Source: Congeria kusceri
Taxonomy: Eukaryota; Mollusca; Bivalvia; Myida; Dreissenidae
Assembly (NCBI GenBank): GCA_027627225.1
Contig: CM051028.1
Location: 24,052,364-24,116,363 of the forward strand
Reading direction: 5' to 3'
DNA: 64,000 nt
Both the position numbers and the translations under genes were made by a program. Under the pieces are notes generated by a model. That model did not search any database. It was not told where the DNA came from and was given only the letters and a program-made list of their open reading frames with translations. Each line of letters starts with the position of its first letter. Position 1 is the stretch's first letter. Positions 1-11,744 of the stretch are shown here, one piece after another.

Positions 1-2731
1 ACACGGGCATTATTACATATGTATTGAAACAAAGGTACTATACGGGCCTTATTACATATGTAATGAAACAAAGGTATATACGGGCCTTATTACATCTGTA
101 ATGAAACAAAGGTACTACACGGGTCTTATTACATATCTAATGAAACAAAAGTACTACACGGGCCTTATTACATCTGTAATCAAACAAAGGTACTATACGG
201 GCCTTATTACATATGTAATGAAAGAAAGGTACTACACGGGTCTAATTACATATCTAATTAAACAAAGGTACTATACGGGCCTTATTACATATGTAATGAA
301 ACAAAGGTATATACGGGCCTTATTACATATGTAATGGTACAAAGGTACTATACGGGCCTTATTACATCTGTAATGGAACAAAGGTACTATACGGGCCTTA
401 TTACATATGTAATGAAACAATGGTACTACACGGGCCTTATTACATATGTAATGAAACAAAGGTACTATACGGACCTTATTACATATATAATGAAACAAAG
501 GTATATACGGGCCTTATTACATCTGTAATGAAACAAAGGTACTACACGGGTCTTATTACATATCTAATGAAACAAAGGTACTATACGGGCCTTATTACAT
601 ATGTAATGAAACAAAGGTACTACACGGGTCTTATTACATATCTAATGAAACAAAGGTACTATACCGGCCTTATTACATATGTAATGAAACAAAGGTATAT
701 ACGGGCCTTATTACATATGTAATGAAAGAAAGGTACTTCACGGGCTTTATTACATATGTAATGAAACAAAGGTATATACGGGCCTTATTACATATGTAAT
801 GAAACAATGGTATATACGGGCCTTATTACATATGTAATGAAACAATGGTACTATACGGGCCTTATTAATGGAACAAAGGTTCTATATGGGCCTTATTACA
901 TATGTAATGGAACAAAGTTACTACACTGGCCTTATTACATATGTAATGGAACAAAGGTTCTATACGGGCCTTATTACATATGTAATGGAACAAAGGTATA
1001 TACGGGCCTTATTACATTTGTAATGGAACAAAGGTACTATACGGACCTTATTACACCTGTAATGGAACAAAGGTATATACGGGCCTTATTACATCTGTAA
1101 TGGAACAAATGTACTATACGGGTCTTATTACATATGTAATGAAACAAAGGTACTACACTGGTCTTATTACATCTGTAATGGAACAAAGGTGCAATACGGG
1201 TCTTATTACATCTGTAATGGAACAAAGGTACTATACGGGCCTTATTACATATGTAATGGAACAAAGGTTTACACGGGTCTTATTACATATGTAATGGAAC
1301 AATGGTACTATACGGGCCTTATTACATCTGTAATGGAACAAAGGTATATACGGGCCTTATTACATATGTAATGGAACAAAGGTACTATAGGGGTCTTATT
1401 ACATATGTAATGAAACAATGGTATATACAGGCCTTATTACATCTGTAATGGAACAAAGGTATATACGGGCCTTATTACATATGTAATGGAACAAAGGTAC
1501 ATACGGGCCTTATTACATATGTAATGAAACAAAGGTACTATACGGGTCTTATTACATCTGTAATGGAACAAAGGTACTATACGGGCCTTATTACATCTGT
1601 AATGGAACAAAGGTACTATTCGGGCCTTATTACATATGTAATGGAACAAAGGTATATACGGGTCTTATTACATATGTAATGGAACAAAGGTACTATACGG
1701 GCCTTATTACATCTGTAATGGAACAAAGGTATATACGAGCCTTATTACATATGTAATGGAACAAAGGTACTATACGGGTCTTATTACATATGTAATGAAA
1801 CAAAGGTATATACAGGCCTTATTACGTCTGTAATGTAACAAACGTATATACGGGCCTTATTACATATGTAATGAAACAAAGGTACTATACGGGCCTTATT
1901 ACATATGTAATGGAACAAAGGTACTACACGGGCCTTTTTACATATGTAATGGAACAAAGGTATATACGGGCCTTATTACATATGTAATGGAACAATGGTA
2001 TATACGGGCCTTATTACGCCTTATTACATCTGTAATGGAACAAAGATATATACGGGCCTTATTACATATGTATTGAAACAAAGGTATATACGGTCCTTAT
2101 TACATCTGTAACGGAATACAGGTATATACGGGCCTTATTACATATGTAATGGAACAAAGGTACTTTACGGGCCTTATTAGTGGAACAAAGGTACTATACG
2201 GGCCTTATTTCATCTGTAATGGAACAAAGGTACTAGACGGGCCTTATTACACATGTAATGAAACAAAGGTACTATACGGGCCTTATTACATATGTAATGG
2301 AACAAAGGTACTTTACGGGTCTTATTACATATGTAATGAAACAAAGGTACTATACGGGCCTTATTACATATGTAATGGAACAAAGGTACTATAGGGGCCT
2401 TATTACATATGTAATGGAACAAAGGTACTTTACGGGTCTTATTACATATGTAATGGAACAAAGGTACTATACGGGCCTTATTAATGGAACAAAGTTACTA
2501 TACGGGCCTTATTACATCTGTAATGGAATAAAGGTACTATACGGGCCTTATTACATATGTAATGAAACAAAGGTACTATACGGGCCTTATTAGATATGTA
2601 ATGGAACAAAGGTACTTTACGGGTCTTATTACATATGTAATGAAACAAAGGTACTATACGGGCCTTATTACATATGTAATGGAACAAAGGTACTATAATG
2701 GCCTTATTACATATGTAATGGAACAAAGGTA
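1..2731 (+). repeat. Higher-order duplication, copy 1 (pairs with 3581-6311)
   Basis: Sequence from base 1 reappears starting at 3581. Twelve pairs of long reading frames with identical translations lie exactly 3580 bp apart. The match ends after about 2731/6311, where copy 1 continues GGTATATACGG and copy 2 continues GGTACTTTACGG. Neighbouring 39-bp units differ from one another at several positions, so a stretch this long with no difference found is a recent block duplication, or an assembly duplication of one locus or of two haplotypes. Confidence 0.9.
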
Positions 2732-3580
2732 TATACGGGCCTTATTACATATGTATTGAAACAAAGGTATATACGGTCCTTATTATATCTGTAACGGAAC
2801 AAAGCTATATACGGACCTTATTACATATGTAATGGAACAAAGGTACTATACGGGCCTTATTAATGGAACAAAGGTACTATACGTGCCTTATTACATCTGT
2901 AATGGAACTAAGGTACTATACGGGCCTTATTACATATGTAATGAAACAAAGGTACTATACGGGCCTTATTACATATGTAAAGGAACAAAGGTACTTTACG
3001 GGTCTTATTACATATGTAATGGAACAATGGTACTATACGGGCCTTATTACATATGTAATGGAACAAAGGAACTATAGGGGCCTTATTACATATGTAATGG
3101 AACAAAGGTACTTTACGGGTCTTATTACATATGTAATGGAACAAAGGTGCAATACGGGCCTTATTACATATGTAATGAAACAAAGGTACTATACGGGACT
3201 TATTAGATATGTAATGGAACAAAGGTACTTTACGGGTCTTATTACATATATAATGAAACAAAGGTACTATACGGGCCTTATTACATATGTAATGGAACAA
3301 AGGTGCTATAGGGGCCTTATTACATATGTAATGGAACAAAGGTACTTTACGGGTCTTATTACATCTGTAATGGAACAAAGGTACTTTACGGGTCTTATTA
3401 CATATGTAATGGAACAAAGGTACTATACGGGTCTTATTACATCTGTAATTGAACAAAGGTACTATACGGGTCTTATTAGATATGTAATGGTACAAAGGTA
3501 CTATACGGGCCTTATTACGTCTGTAATGGAACAAAGGTACTATACGGGCCTTATTACATATGTAATGAAACAATGGTACT

Positions 3581-6311
3581 ACACGGGCATTATTACATAT
3601 GTATTGAAACAAAGGTACTATACGGGCCTTATTACATATGTAATGAAACAAAGGTATATACGGGCCTTATTACATCTGTAATGAAACAAAGGTACTACAC
3701 GGGTCTTATTACATATCTAATGAAACAAAAGTACTACACGGGCCTTATTACATCTGTAATCAAACAAAGGTACTATACGGGCCTTATTACATATGTAATG
3801 AAAGAAAGGTACTACACGGGTCTAATTACATATCTAATTAAACAAAGGTACTATACGGGCCTTATTACATATGTAATGAAACAAAGGTATATACGGGCCT
3901 TATTACATATGTAATGGTACAAAGGTACTATACGGGCCTTATTACATCTGTAATGGAACAAAGGTACTATACGGGCCTTATTACATATGTAATGAAACAA
4001 TGGTACTACACGGGCCTTATTACATATGTAATGAAACAAAGGTACTATACGGACCTTATTACATATATAATGAAACAAAGGTATATACGGGCCTTATTAC
4101 ATCTGTAATGAAACAAAGGTACTACACGGGTCTTATTACATATCTAATGAAACAAAGGTACTATACGGGCCTTATTACATATGTAATGAAACAAAGGTAC
4201 TACACGGGTCTTATTACATATCTAATGAAACAAAGGTACTATACCGGCCTTATTACATATGTAATGAAACAAAGGTATATACGGGCCTTATTACATATGT
4301 AATGAAAGAAAGGTACTTCACGGGCTTTATTACATATGTAATGAAACAAAGGTATATACGGGCCTTATTACATATGTAATGAAACAATGGTATATACGGG
4401 CCTTATTACATATGTAATGAAACAATGGTACTATACGGGCCTTATTAATGGAACAAAGGTTCTATATGGGCCTTATTACATATGTAATGGAACAAAGTTA
4501 CTACACTGGCCTTATTACATATGTAATGGAACAAAGGTTCTATACGGGCCTTATTACATATGTAATGGAACAAAGGTATATACGGGCCTTATTACATTTG
4601 TAATGGAACAAAGGTACTATACGGACCTTATTACACCTGTAATGGAACAAAGGTATATACGGGCCTTATTACATCTGTAATGGAACAAATGTACTATACG
4701 GGTCTTATTACATATGTAATGAAACAAAGGTACTACACTGGTCTTATTACATCTGTAATGGAACAAAGGTGCAATACGGGTCTTATTACATCTGTAATGG
4801 AACAAAGGTACTATACGGGCCTTATTACATATGTAATGGAACAAAGGTTTACACGGGTCTTATTACATATGTAATGGAACAATGGTACTATACGGGCCTT
4901 ATTACATCTGTAATGGAACAAAGGTATATACGGGCCTTATTACATATGTAATGGAACAAAGGTACTATAGGGGTCTTATTACATATGTAATGAAACAATG
5001 GTATATACAGGCCTTATTACATCTGTAATGGAACAAAGGTATATACGGGCCTTATTACATATGTAATGGAACAAAGGTACATACGGGCCTTATTACATAT
5101 GTAATGAAACAAAGGTACTATACGGGTCTTATTACATCTGTAATGGAACAAAGGTACTATACGGGCCTTATTACATCTGTAATGGAACAAAGGTACTATT
5201 CGGGCCTTATTACATATGTAATGGAACAAAGGTATATACGGGTCTTATTACATATGTAATGGAACAAAGGTACTATACGGGCCTTATTACATCTGTAATG
5301 GAACAAAGGTATATACGAGCCTTATTACATATGTAATGGAACAAAGGTACTATACGGGTCTTATTACATATGTAATGAAACAAAGGTATATACAGGCCTT
5401 ATTACGTCTGTAATGTAACAAACGTATATACGGGCCTTATTACATATGTAATGAAACAAAGGTACTATACGGGCCTTATTACATATGTAATGGAACAAAG
5501 GTACTACACGGGCCTTTTTACATATGTAATGGAACAAAGGTATATACGGGCCTTATTACATATGTAATGGAACAATGGTATATACGGGCCTTATTACGCC
5601 TTATTACATCTGTAATGGAACAAAGATATATACGGGCCTTATTACATATGTATTGAAACAAAGGTATATACGGTCCTTATTACATCTGTAACGGAATACA
5701 GGTATATACGGGCCTTATTACATATGTAATGGAACAAAGGTACTTTACGGGCCTTATTAGTGGAACAAAGGTACTATACGGGCCTTATTTCATCTGTAAT
5801 GGAACAAAGGTACTAGACGGGCCTTATTACACATGTAATGAAACAAAGGTACTATACGGGCCTTATTACATATGTAATGGAACAAAGGTACTTTACGGGT
5901 CTTATTACATATGTAATGAAACAAAGGTACTATACGGGCCTTATTACATATGTAATGGAACAAAGGTACTATAGGGGCCTTATTACATATGTAATGGAAC
6001 AAAGGTACTTTACGGGTCTTATTACATATGTAATGGAACAAAGGTACTATACGGGCCTTATTAATGGAACAAAGTTACTATACGGGCCTTATTACATCTG
6101 TAATGGAATAAAGGTACTATACGGGCCTTATTACATATGTAATGAAACAAAGGTACTATACGGGCCTTATTAGATATGTAATGGAACAAAGGTACTTTAC
6201 GGGTCTTATTACATATGTAATGAAACAAAGGTACTATACGGGCCTTATTACATATGTAATGGAACAAAGGTACTATAATGGCCTTATTACATATGTAATG
6301 GAACAAAGGTA
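3581..6311 (+). repeat. Higher-order duplication, copy 2
   Basis: Second copy of the block described for 1-2731, in the same orientation at an offset of 3580 bp. The segment 2732-3580 between the copies and the tail 6312-6870 consist of the same 39-bp units but in different order, so only the block was duplicated. Confidence 0.9.
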
Positions 6312-6870
6312 CTTTACGGGTCTTATTACATCTGTAATGGAACAATGGTACTATACGGGTCTTATTACATATGTAATGGAACAAAGGTATTATACGGGTC
6401 TTATTACATCTGTAATGGAACAAAGGTACTATACGGGTCTTATTACATATGTAATGGTACAAAGGTACTATACGGGCCTTATTACATCTGTAATGGAACA
6501 AAGGTACTTTAAGGGTCTTGTTACATCTGTAATGGAACAAAGGTACTATACGGGCCTTATTCCATATGTAATGGAACAAAGGTACTATACGGGTCTTATT
6601 ACATCTGTAATGGAACAAAGGTACTATACGGGCCTTATTACATATGTAATGAAACAAAGGTACTATACGGGCCTTATTATATATGTAATGGAACAAAGGT
6701 ACTTTACGTGTCTTATTACATATGTAATTGAACAATGGTACTATACGGGCCTTATTACATATGTAATGGAACAAAGGTATATACGGGCCTGATTAATTGA
6801 ACAAAGGTACTATACGGGCCTTATTACATATGTAATGGAACAAAGGTACTATACGGGCCTTATTACATAT

Positions 6871-8367
6871 GGAGTGCAACAAAAGATGAATGTTTAACAG
6901 GGAAAAAGTTTGAGAAGAAACCGTGCTGAAAAAAAAACGCATATTCATGCAAATAATATGGTATTTAAAAGGAATTATAATAAAAATATTGATAAAGATG
7001 GATCAAAATTAAAGACACATTGAAACCATGTATTTTAGTGTATTTCACTGTATTGATGATGTAAGTCTGGCATTGACATGTACTCGTATTCAAGTTTAAA
7101 AATAAAAAATCTGTTAGTATCACGCTCCAGTCTTTGTTTTCTTTATACACGTGTGTGTTCGACGCGTCCCCTCCTCGTTCGAGTTACAGGACCCTCTTCA
7201 CCTTTGATATACATTGGCGAAATTATCTGATCTACAAATTGTTGCTCGATGGTATCTAAACTGACATTTTTTTTTTCCACATGTACTCGTGCACATAAGG
7301 AAAACTATGGCACAGTGAGTTCCTAATTTATAGTGTAAAGTTTGTTGTGCGATTACAACATTTTAGTCTAATTATATTCGATTGATTGAAAACAGATTCA
7401 TTGCCGGTTATGTATGTATACACAATTGGCAAATGTACGAAACACGTTCAGCAATTAATAATACATTACCATAAAATTAAACGCATAATTTTGTATAACC
7501 GTTAAATACGTCAATTAACACATAATTATTTCTACTTTTGTAGGATGTGTACTTTAGAAAGACTACACTTTTCGAGTTCTTTTTAGTTTATTCTAAATTG
7601 CATGATTTGCAACCCAAGGGCACACTGACCCACTGTCCGTAAACTAAAACACAATAACAGTATCTTACCGAAAACGGCATGTGACATGCTTGCAGGTGTA
7701 GCATACACATCACACGACTTAGTACGTTTACATAGTAAAGTACAAGTTCCGGTTCCGGTTTTGTGATTTTACGCTACGTGCTTTTTCCATTTCCGGTATT
7801 GTGATTTTACGCTATGTCACGTTCCGGTTCCGGTCTTGTGAAAAGTGGTTTTCGGATGGGAAATATGGCACAAATCCATGATCTAAACATACCCAAACAG
7901 TAGTACTAGTACCAAATTGTGTGTTAAACTGATTAACACACAATCATGCATATACATGTATATGAGAAAATGGAAAACTAAATACAATGAAAATTTCTGT
8001 TTTTCGTATGTCACACAATTTATATTATTTTCTGCAAATTCAGATTTTAGCAAAACAGCTTATGTCCTCGTGGTTTTATTCATACACATCAGAACTCCAA
8101 ATCGTTGTTTATTAGCTGATAAACAACTAAATTGAAAAATATTTCTTTAATAATTTTTGGCAATTAGGAGACGTGGTACAATATCATGACAACACACCTC
8201 AATATTTTGCCCTAATTTAGAATTGTTTAATTCATATTACAGACTTCAGTTTATAAATACTGTGAATGTATGCTATACAATAACGTTTTCTAGCGCATGC
8301 ACTCCTCAGAGTGTAATCTTTGATACCACAATTACACACATAATCCCAAACATAATATGTTATAAAA
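6871..8367. other. Unique AT-rich spacer, no gene recognised
   Basis: There is no convincing coding potential here. A short internal repetition occurs at about 7745-7845, where TTCCGGTTCCGG and TTGTGATTTTACGCTA(C/T)GT recur two to three times. Confidence 0.6.
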
Positions 8368-9230
8368 TTGCGTCCTGTGTGGTATATGAAAATTGCTTGG
8401 TATATGAAAATTGCGTCCTGTGTGGTATATGAAACGTGCCTCATGTGTGGTATATGAAAGGTGCGTTATGTGTGGTATATGAAAAGTGCGTCATGTGTGG
8501 TATATAAAAGGTGCGTCCATTGTGGTATATGGAAAGTGCTTCATGAGTGGTATATGAAAAGGGCTTCCTGAGTGGTATATCAAAAGTACGTCGATCATGT
8601 GTGGTATATGAGAAGTGCGTCATGTGTGGTATATGAAAAGTACGTCATGCGTGGTATATGAAAAGTACGTCATGTGTGGTATATGAAAAGTGCGTCATGT
8701 GTAGTATATGAAAATTGCGCCCTGTGTGGTTATATATAAAAATTGCTTCTTGCGTGGTATATAAAAATTGCCTTTTGTGTGGTATATGAAAAGTACGTCT
8801 GTGCGGTATATGAAACTTGCGTCCTGTATTGTAAATAAAAATTGCGTTATGTGTAGTATATGAAAATTGCGTCCTGTGTGGTTTATAAAAATTGCGGCCT
8901 GTGTGGTATATGAACATTGCGTCCTGTGTAGTTATAGATAAACATTGCATCCTGTGTGCGATTTGAAATTGCGGCCTGTGTTGTATATAAAAATTGCGTT
9001 CTTTGTGGTATATGACAATAGCGTCCTGTGTGGTTATATATAAAAATTGCTTCCTGCGTGGTATATAAAAATTGTCTTTAGTGTGGTATATGAAAATTAC
9101 GTCTGTGTGATTTATAAAAATTGCGTCCTGTATGTATATAAACATGGCGTTATGTGTGGTATATGAAAATTTCGACCTGTGTGGAATATAAAAAATGCGT
9201 CCTGTGTGGTATATGAAAATTGCACCGTGT
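8368..9230. repeat. 25-bp minisatellite array (about 34 units)
   Basis: The unit is approximately GTATATGAAAAGTGCGTCAT plus GTGTG, 25 bp, with indels and point differences. Units near the left end read TGCGTCATG and later ones TTGCGTCCTG. Three units make 75 bp, so reading frames on the minus strand show a 25-residue periodicity (IYHTGRNFYIPH-type). I do not regard these as genes. Confidence 0.93.
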
Positions 9231-9511
9231 GCAACAACAAATGAATATAGTGCAAATAAAAATAAGCATATTGCTATAAATAGCGAAGGTTTGAAATAAT
9301 ATAAACATCACATTTGTCATCTCCACGAAGGCTTCGTAAAATAAAAGCATTTCAGTAGTTGCTTTGATAATATTCATGACCTTTCAATCAATGTCGTGCA
9401 TTTAGTAACGTGATTCATTCATGCGGAAACAAAATATAACAATACCTATTAAGGATGAATTGGATAAGGCATTTTTTAAAAAGTACTTTATTTTTAAACA
9501 ATATTTAGACA

Positions 9512-9650
9512 ATAACATACGGCAGGGCCGGGCCGGACGTCTATATATCGGCCCTTTGCCGCTATAACGGCCCGAGGGCCTTTGGCCCGAGTACCGTTAT
9601 TCGGCTAGGGCCGATATATAGACGTCCGGCCCGGCCCTGCCGTATGTTAT
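9512..9650. repeat. GC-rich hairpin (inverted repeat, 44-bp arms)
   Basis: The left arm begins ATAACATACGGCAGGGCC and the right arm ends GGCCCTGCCGTATGTTAT. The arms are perfectly complementary over about 44 bp, through GGACGTCTATATATCGGCCC. The roughly 50-bp centre contains a second small inverted repeat (GGCCCGAGGGCCTTTGGCCC). The GC content contrasts strongly with the AT-rich flanks. It could be a foldback MITE or a cruciform-forming site. Confidence 0.93.
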
Positions 9651-9817
9651 CGTTTATATTACATATCACGTTTGTTTAAACTATTAAAGGTATTATGCCA
9701 GTTCGCTCATTATTTAATCGTTCTCTTTCCAACATAACCATTTTACTTGTGTCCGTTTTGACGAAACCGTTTTACCTTTAGCAAAGGGAGACAATTTAAC
9801 ACAGAGGACACGACAAG

Positions 9818-10021
9818 ATGGACGTAAATATTTTTCGTTCGTTAAACACATCGAGTGCTTTGCTAGCTGCCATTGTAGAGTTAAAAATGGTTACTAGCAA
9901 GTTCTCGAACGATCAGCAGGCACGCGCGGAATGCTGTTCATTAATGGATCGTGACTTTAGTGTTTGGAATAGTATTTCGGGTATGTTTACCTTTCTCCGT
10001 TTTGGATGGTTATGGAATTAG
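9818..10021 (+). other. Unrecognised small open frame (67 codons)
   Basis: This open frame begins MDVNIFRSLNTSS after a purine-rich upstream context and lies about 170 bp downstream of the GC-rich hairpin. It has no recognised domain, and I found no downstream exon in frame. It could be the first exon of an unrecognised gene, or chance. No function is proposed. Confidence 0.15.
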
Positions 10022-10366
10022 CTTTAACTGTAAAGGTGTTTGTCATAATTTAGAAAATTTACTAAGCAATACAGTGTAGAACAATTTCTGTGCTCAAAAT
10101 GTTTTATTAACAGACTACCGGTATTAGCTTTCTTTAATATAAAATCTAACATACCAGTAACATAACAATAACATCAAATTTAGCAAGAAAGGCAATCATA
10201 TTAGTCCAAGTACATGACATGACATATACAATAAATGCTAATATTTCTATTATTCTATCATAAAATATTATTTAAAAGGAACAAATGCTAAAGAACCATT
10301 TCTGTGCTAAAAATTATTTATTAACAGACTATTAGCTTTTTTTAATTTCATTTATTTCATAAGACT

Positions 10367-11182
10367 ATGACATTACATAACAAAGATATACGATTAAAAA
10401 AAATGCAATTATATTTATACAAGTACATGACATCATATGTGACTTCTAATGCCGCTGTCTTAGGTGAATTAGGCAGATTTCCTCTCTCTATTATATGCAA
10501 GCAACGTGCCCTTAGTTATTGGGTTAAAATTAAGCAAAAACCCGAATCTTTGATGCACATTGTTTACAACGAACAATGTGATCTCTACAACGATTCTATT
10601 AGGGATAATAACAATAACAATACTCTGTGGTGTGTATTTGTTAAACAAGCATTAGAACAACTAGGACACGGAATGTATTTCAATAACTTAAACGACAATT
10701 TTAATTATTCTAATGAAATTAACCAGAGAATAAAAGATCAGTTTATCCAAAATTGGCACGTTACAATTAATAACCAACCGAAACTAGAGTACTATAGAAT
10801 GTTTAAGACAGAATTCGTGTATGAAAAATATCTAGATTGCATTAATAATAAAAATCAAAAACATCAGCTATCAAGATTTAGACTTAGCGCCCATACATTG
10901 GAAATAGAGACTGGTAGATATAATAACGTACCTAGAGATGAACTTAAATGTAAACTATGTAATGCAAACACTGTTGAATCCGAATATCATTTCTTTCTAA
11001 CTTGCTCAATCAACAAAGATCTTCGAACAAAATATTGTATTCGATCCAACTGGCCAAATTTAGTAAAATTTAAAAACATTCTCTCTTGTCAAAATACTAC
11101 AGTCATTAACGATGTTGCCAGATTCATTACCGATGCTATGAAACTCCGTGAGGAAAAATTACAGGTATTTGCTGCTTCTTAA
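10367..11182 (+). pseudogene. LINE ORF2 C-terminal fragment with CCHC-type zinc finger
   Basis: An open frame of 271 codons whose roughly 240 C-terminal residues match the post-reverse-transcriptase region of a mollusc LINE. It has a GELGRFPL block near residue 33, a second block INQRIKDQFIQNWHVTINNQ near residues 113-132, and a terminal finger CKLCNANTVESEYHFFLTC. The same blocks occur in decayed form at 29330-29900. The first 25 or so residues come from the DNA into which the LINE inserted, so the reading frame is a chance fusion. The reverse transcriptase and endonuclease domains are missing. It is not expected to be an active protein, although this part is free of stops and so relatively young. 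Confidence 0.75.
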
Positions 11183-11416
11183 TAAATATTTTATGAAACA
11201 CTAAATATATTGTCTATTTATTACTTGTTTGTTCTCATTGCGTTTTTTTTTATACATACACTTTTGTACACGATGTTTAAACACTCTTCACTGTAGTTTA
11301 TGTCTATTAACATGATTGTATTTGTATTGTACTGATGCACTTTGACTATATGTTGTTTACTTGTATGTAAATGGTCAAAGGCGTTTTGCCGATGTTCCAA
11401 TAAAAAACTTGAAACT
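10438..11416 (+). mobile_element. 5'-truncated LINE insertion (C-terminal part of ORF2 plus 3' UTR)
   Basis: The insertion runs from about TGTGACTTCTAATGCC to an AATAAAAAACTTGAAACT tail. The heptamer TGTGACT occurs at both ends and is a plausible target-site duplication. Three related host segments (about 10055-10235, 10295-10430 and 11465-11625, sharing TTCTGTGC..AAA and AAGTACATGACAT) surround it, and the LINE sits at the end of the middle one. The 3' UTR motif ATGGTCAAAGGCGTTTTGCC resembles ATGGCCCAAGGCAAATATGCC near 30182 in the second LINE of this type. Confidence 0.75.
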
Positions 11417-11744
11417 TGTGACTAAAATTAATGCTCATTTTTAAAATCATTATATTAGTAACATTAATTTAGAGGAACAAACAATAAAGAACTATTTTTG
11501 TGCAAAAATCTGCAAACAGCTTTTTAGGTTTCTTTTATGTAATAATCTGTAATTACATAACAAAGATCTCAGATTTAATGAGAAAGGCAAATACAGTGAC
11601 AATTTGTATAAGTACATGACATTAATATTATGAATAAAACAATTAACAAAGATAGTGCTAATCAAATTTATTATGCAATATGCTGAATGAAATGGAAATC
11701 AAACTACAAATATGCACCATGCTGTCACAAATTTTAGGTTTTTA

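Larger units (their letters stand above)
1..6870. repeat. 39-bp minisatellite array (about 175 units)
   Basis: The array is built of a 39-bp unit of the form GGTACTATACGGGCCTTATT followed by ACATATGTAATGAAACAAA. A common 38-bp variant reads GGTATATACGGG at its start. Each unit contains the 12-bp palindrome TTACATATGTAA or its one-base variant TTACATCTGTAA. Because 39 is a multiple of 3, units stay open in several frames on both strands (13-residue periods such as MKQRYYTGLITYV on + and FHYICNKARIVPL on -), giving long but probably meaningless reading frames; the longest is about 272 codons. The 38-bp units break these frames. The array runs off the left edge and ends at about 6870, where the sequence becomes unique. 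Confidence 0.97.

Noticed and set aside
2863..3681. 272-codon open frame (repeated MEQRYYTGLITYV) in the 39-bp array
   Set aside because: The unit length is a multiple of three, so open frames appear on both strands; 38-bp units shift the frame, and composition follows the DNA repeat.
1..6870. CRISPR-like array (regular repeats)
   Set aside because: The units are contiguous without unique spacers, and the DNA is eukaryotic.
8645..9145. 166-codon minus-strand frame in the 25-bp array
   Set aside because: Its 25-residue periodicity is three DNA units read through; no start, domain or splice support.
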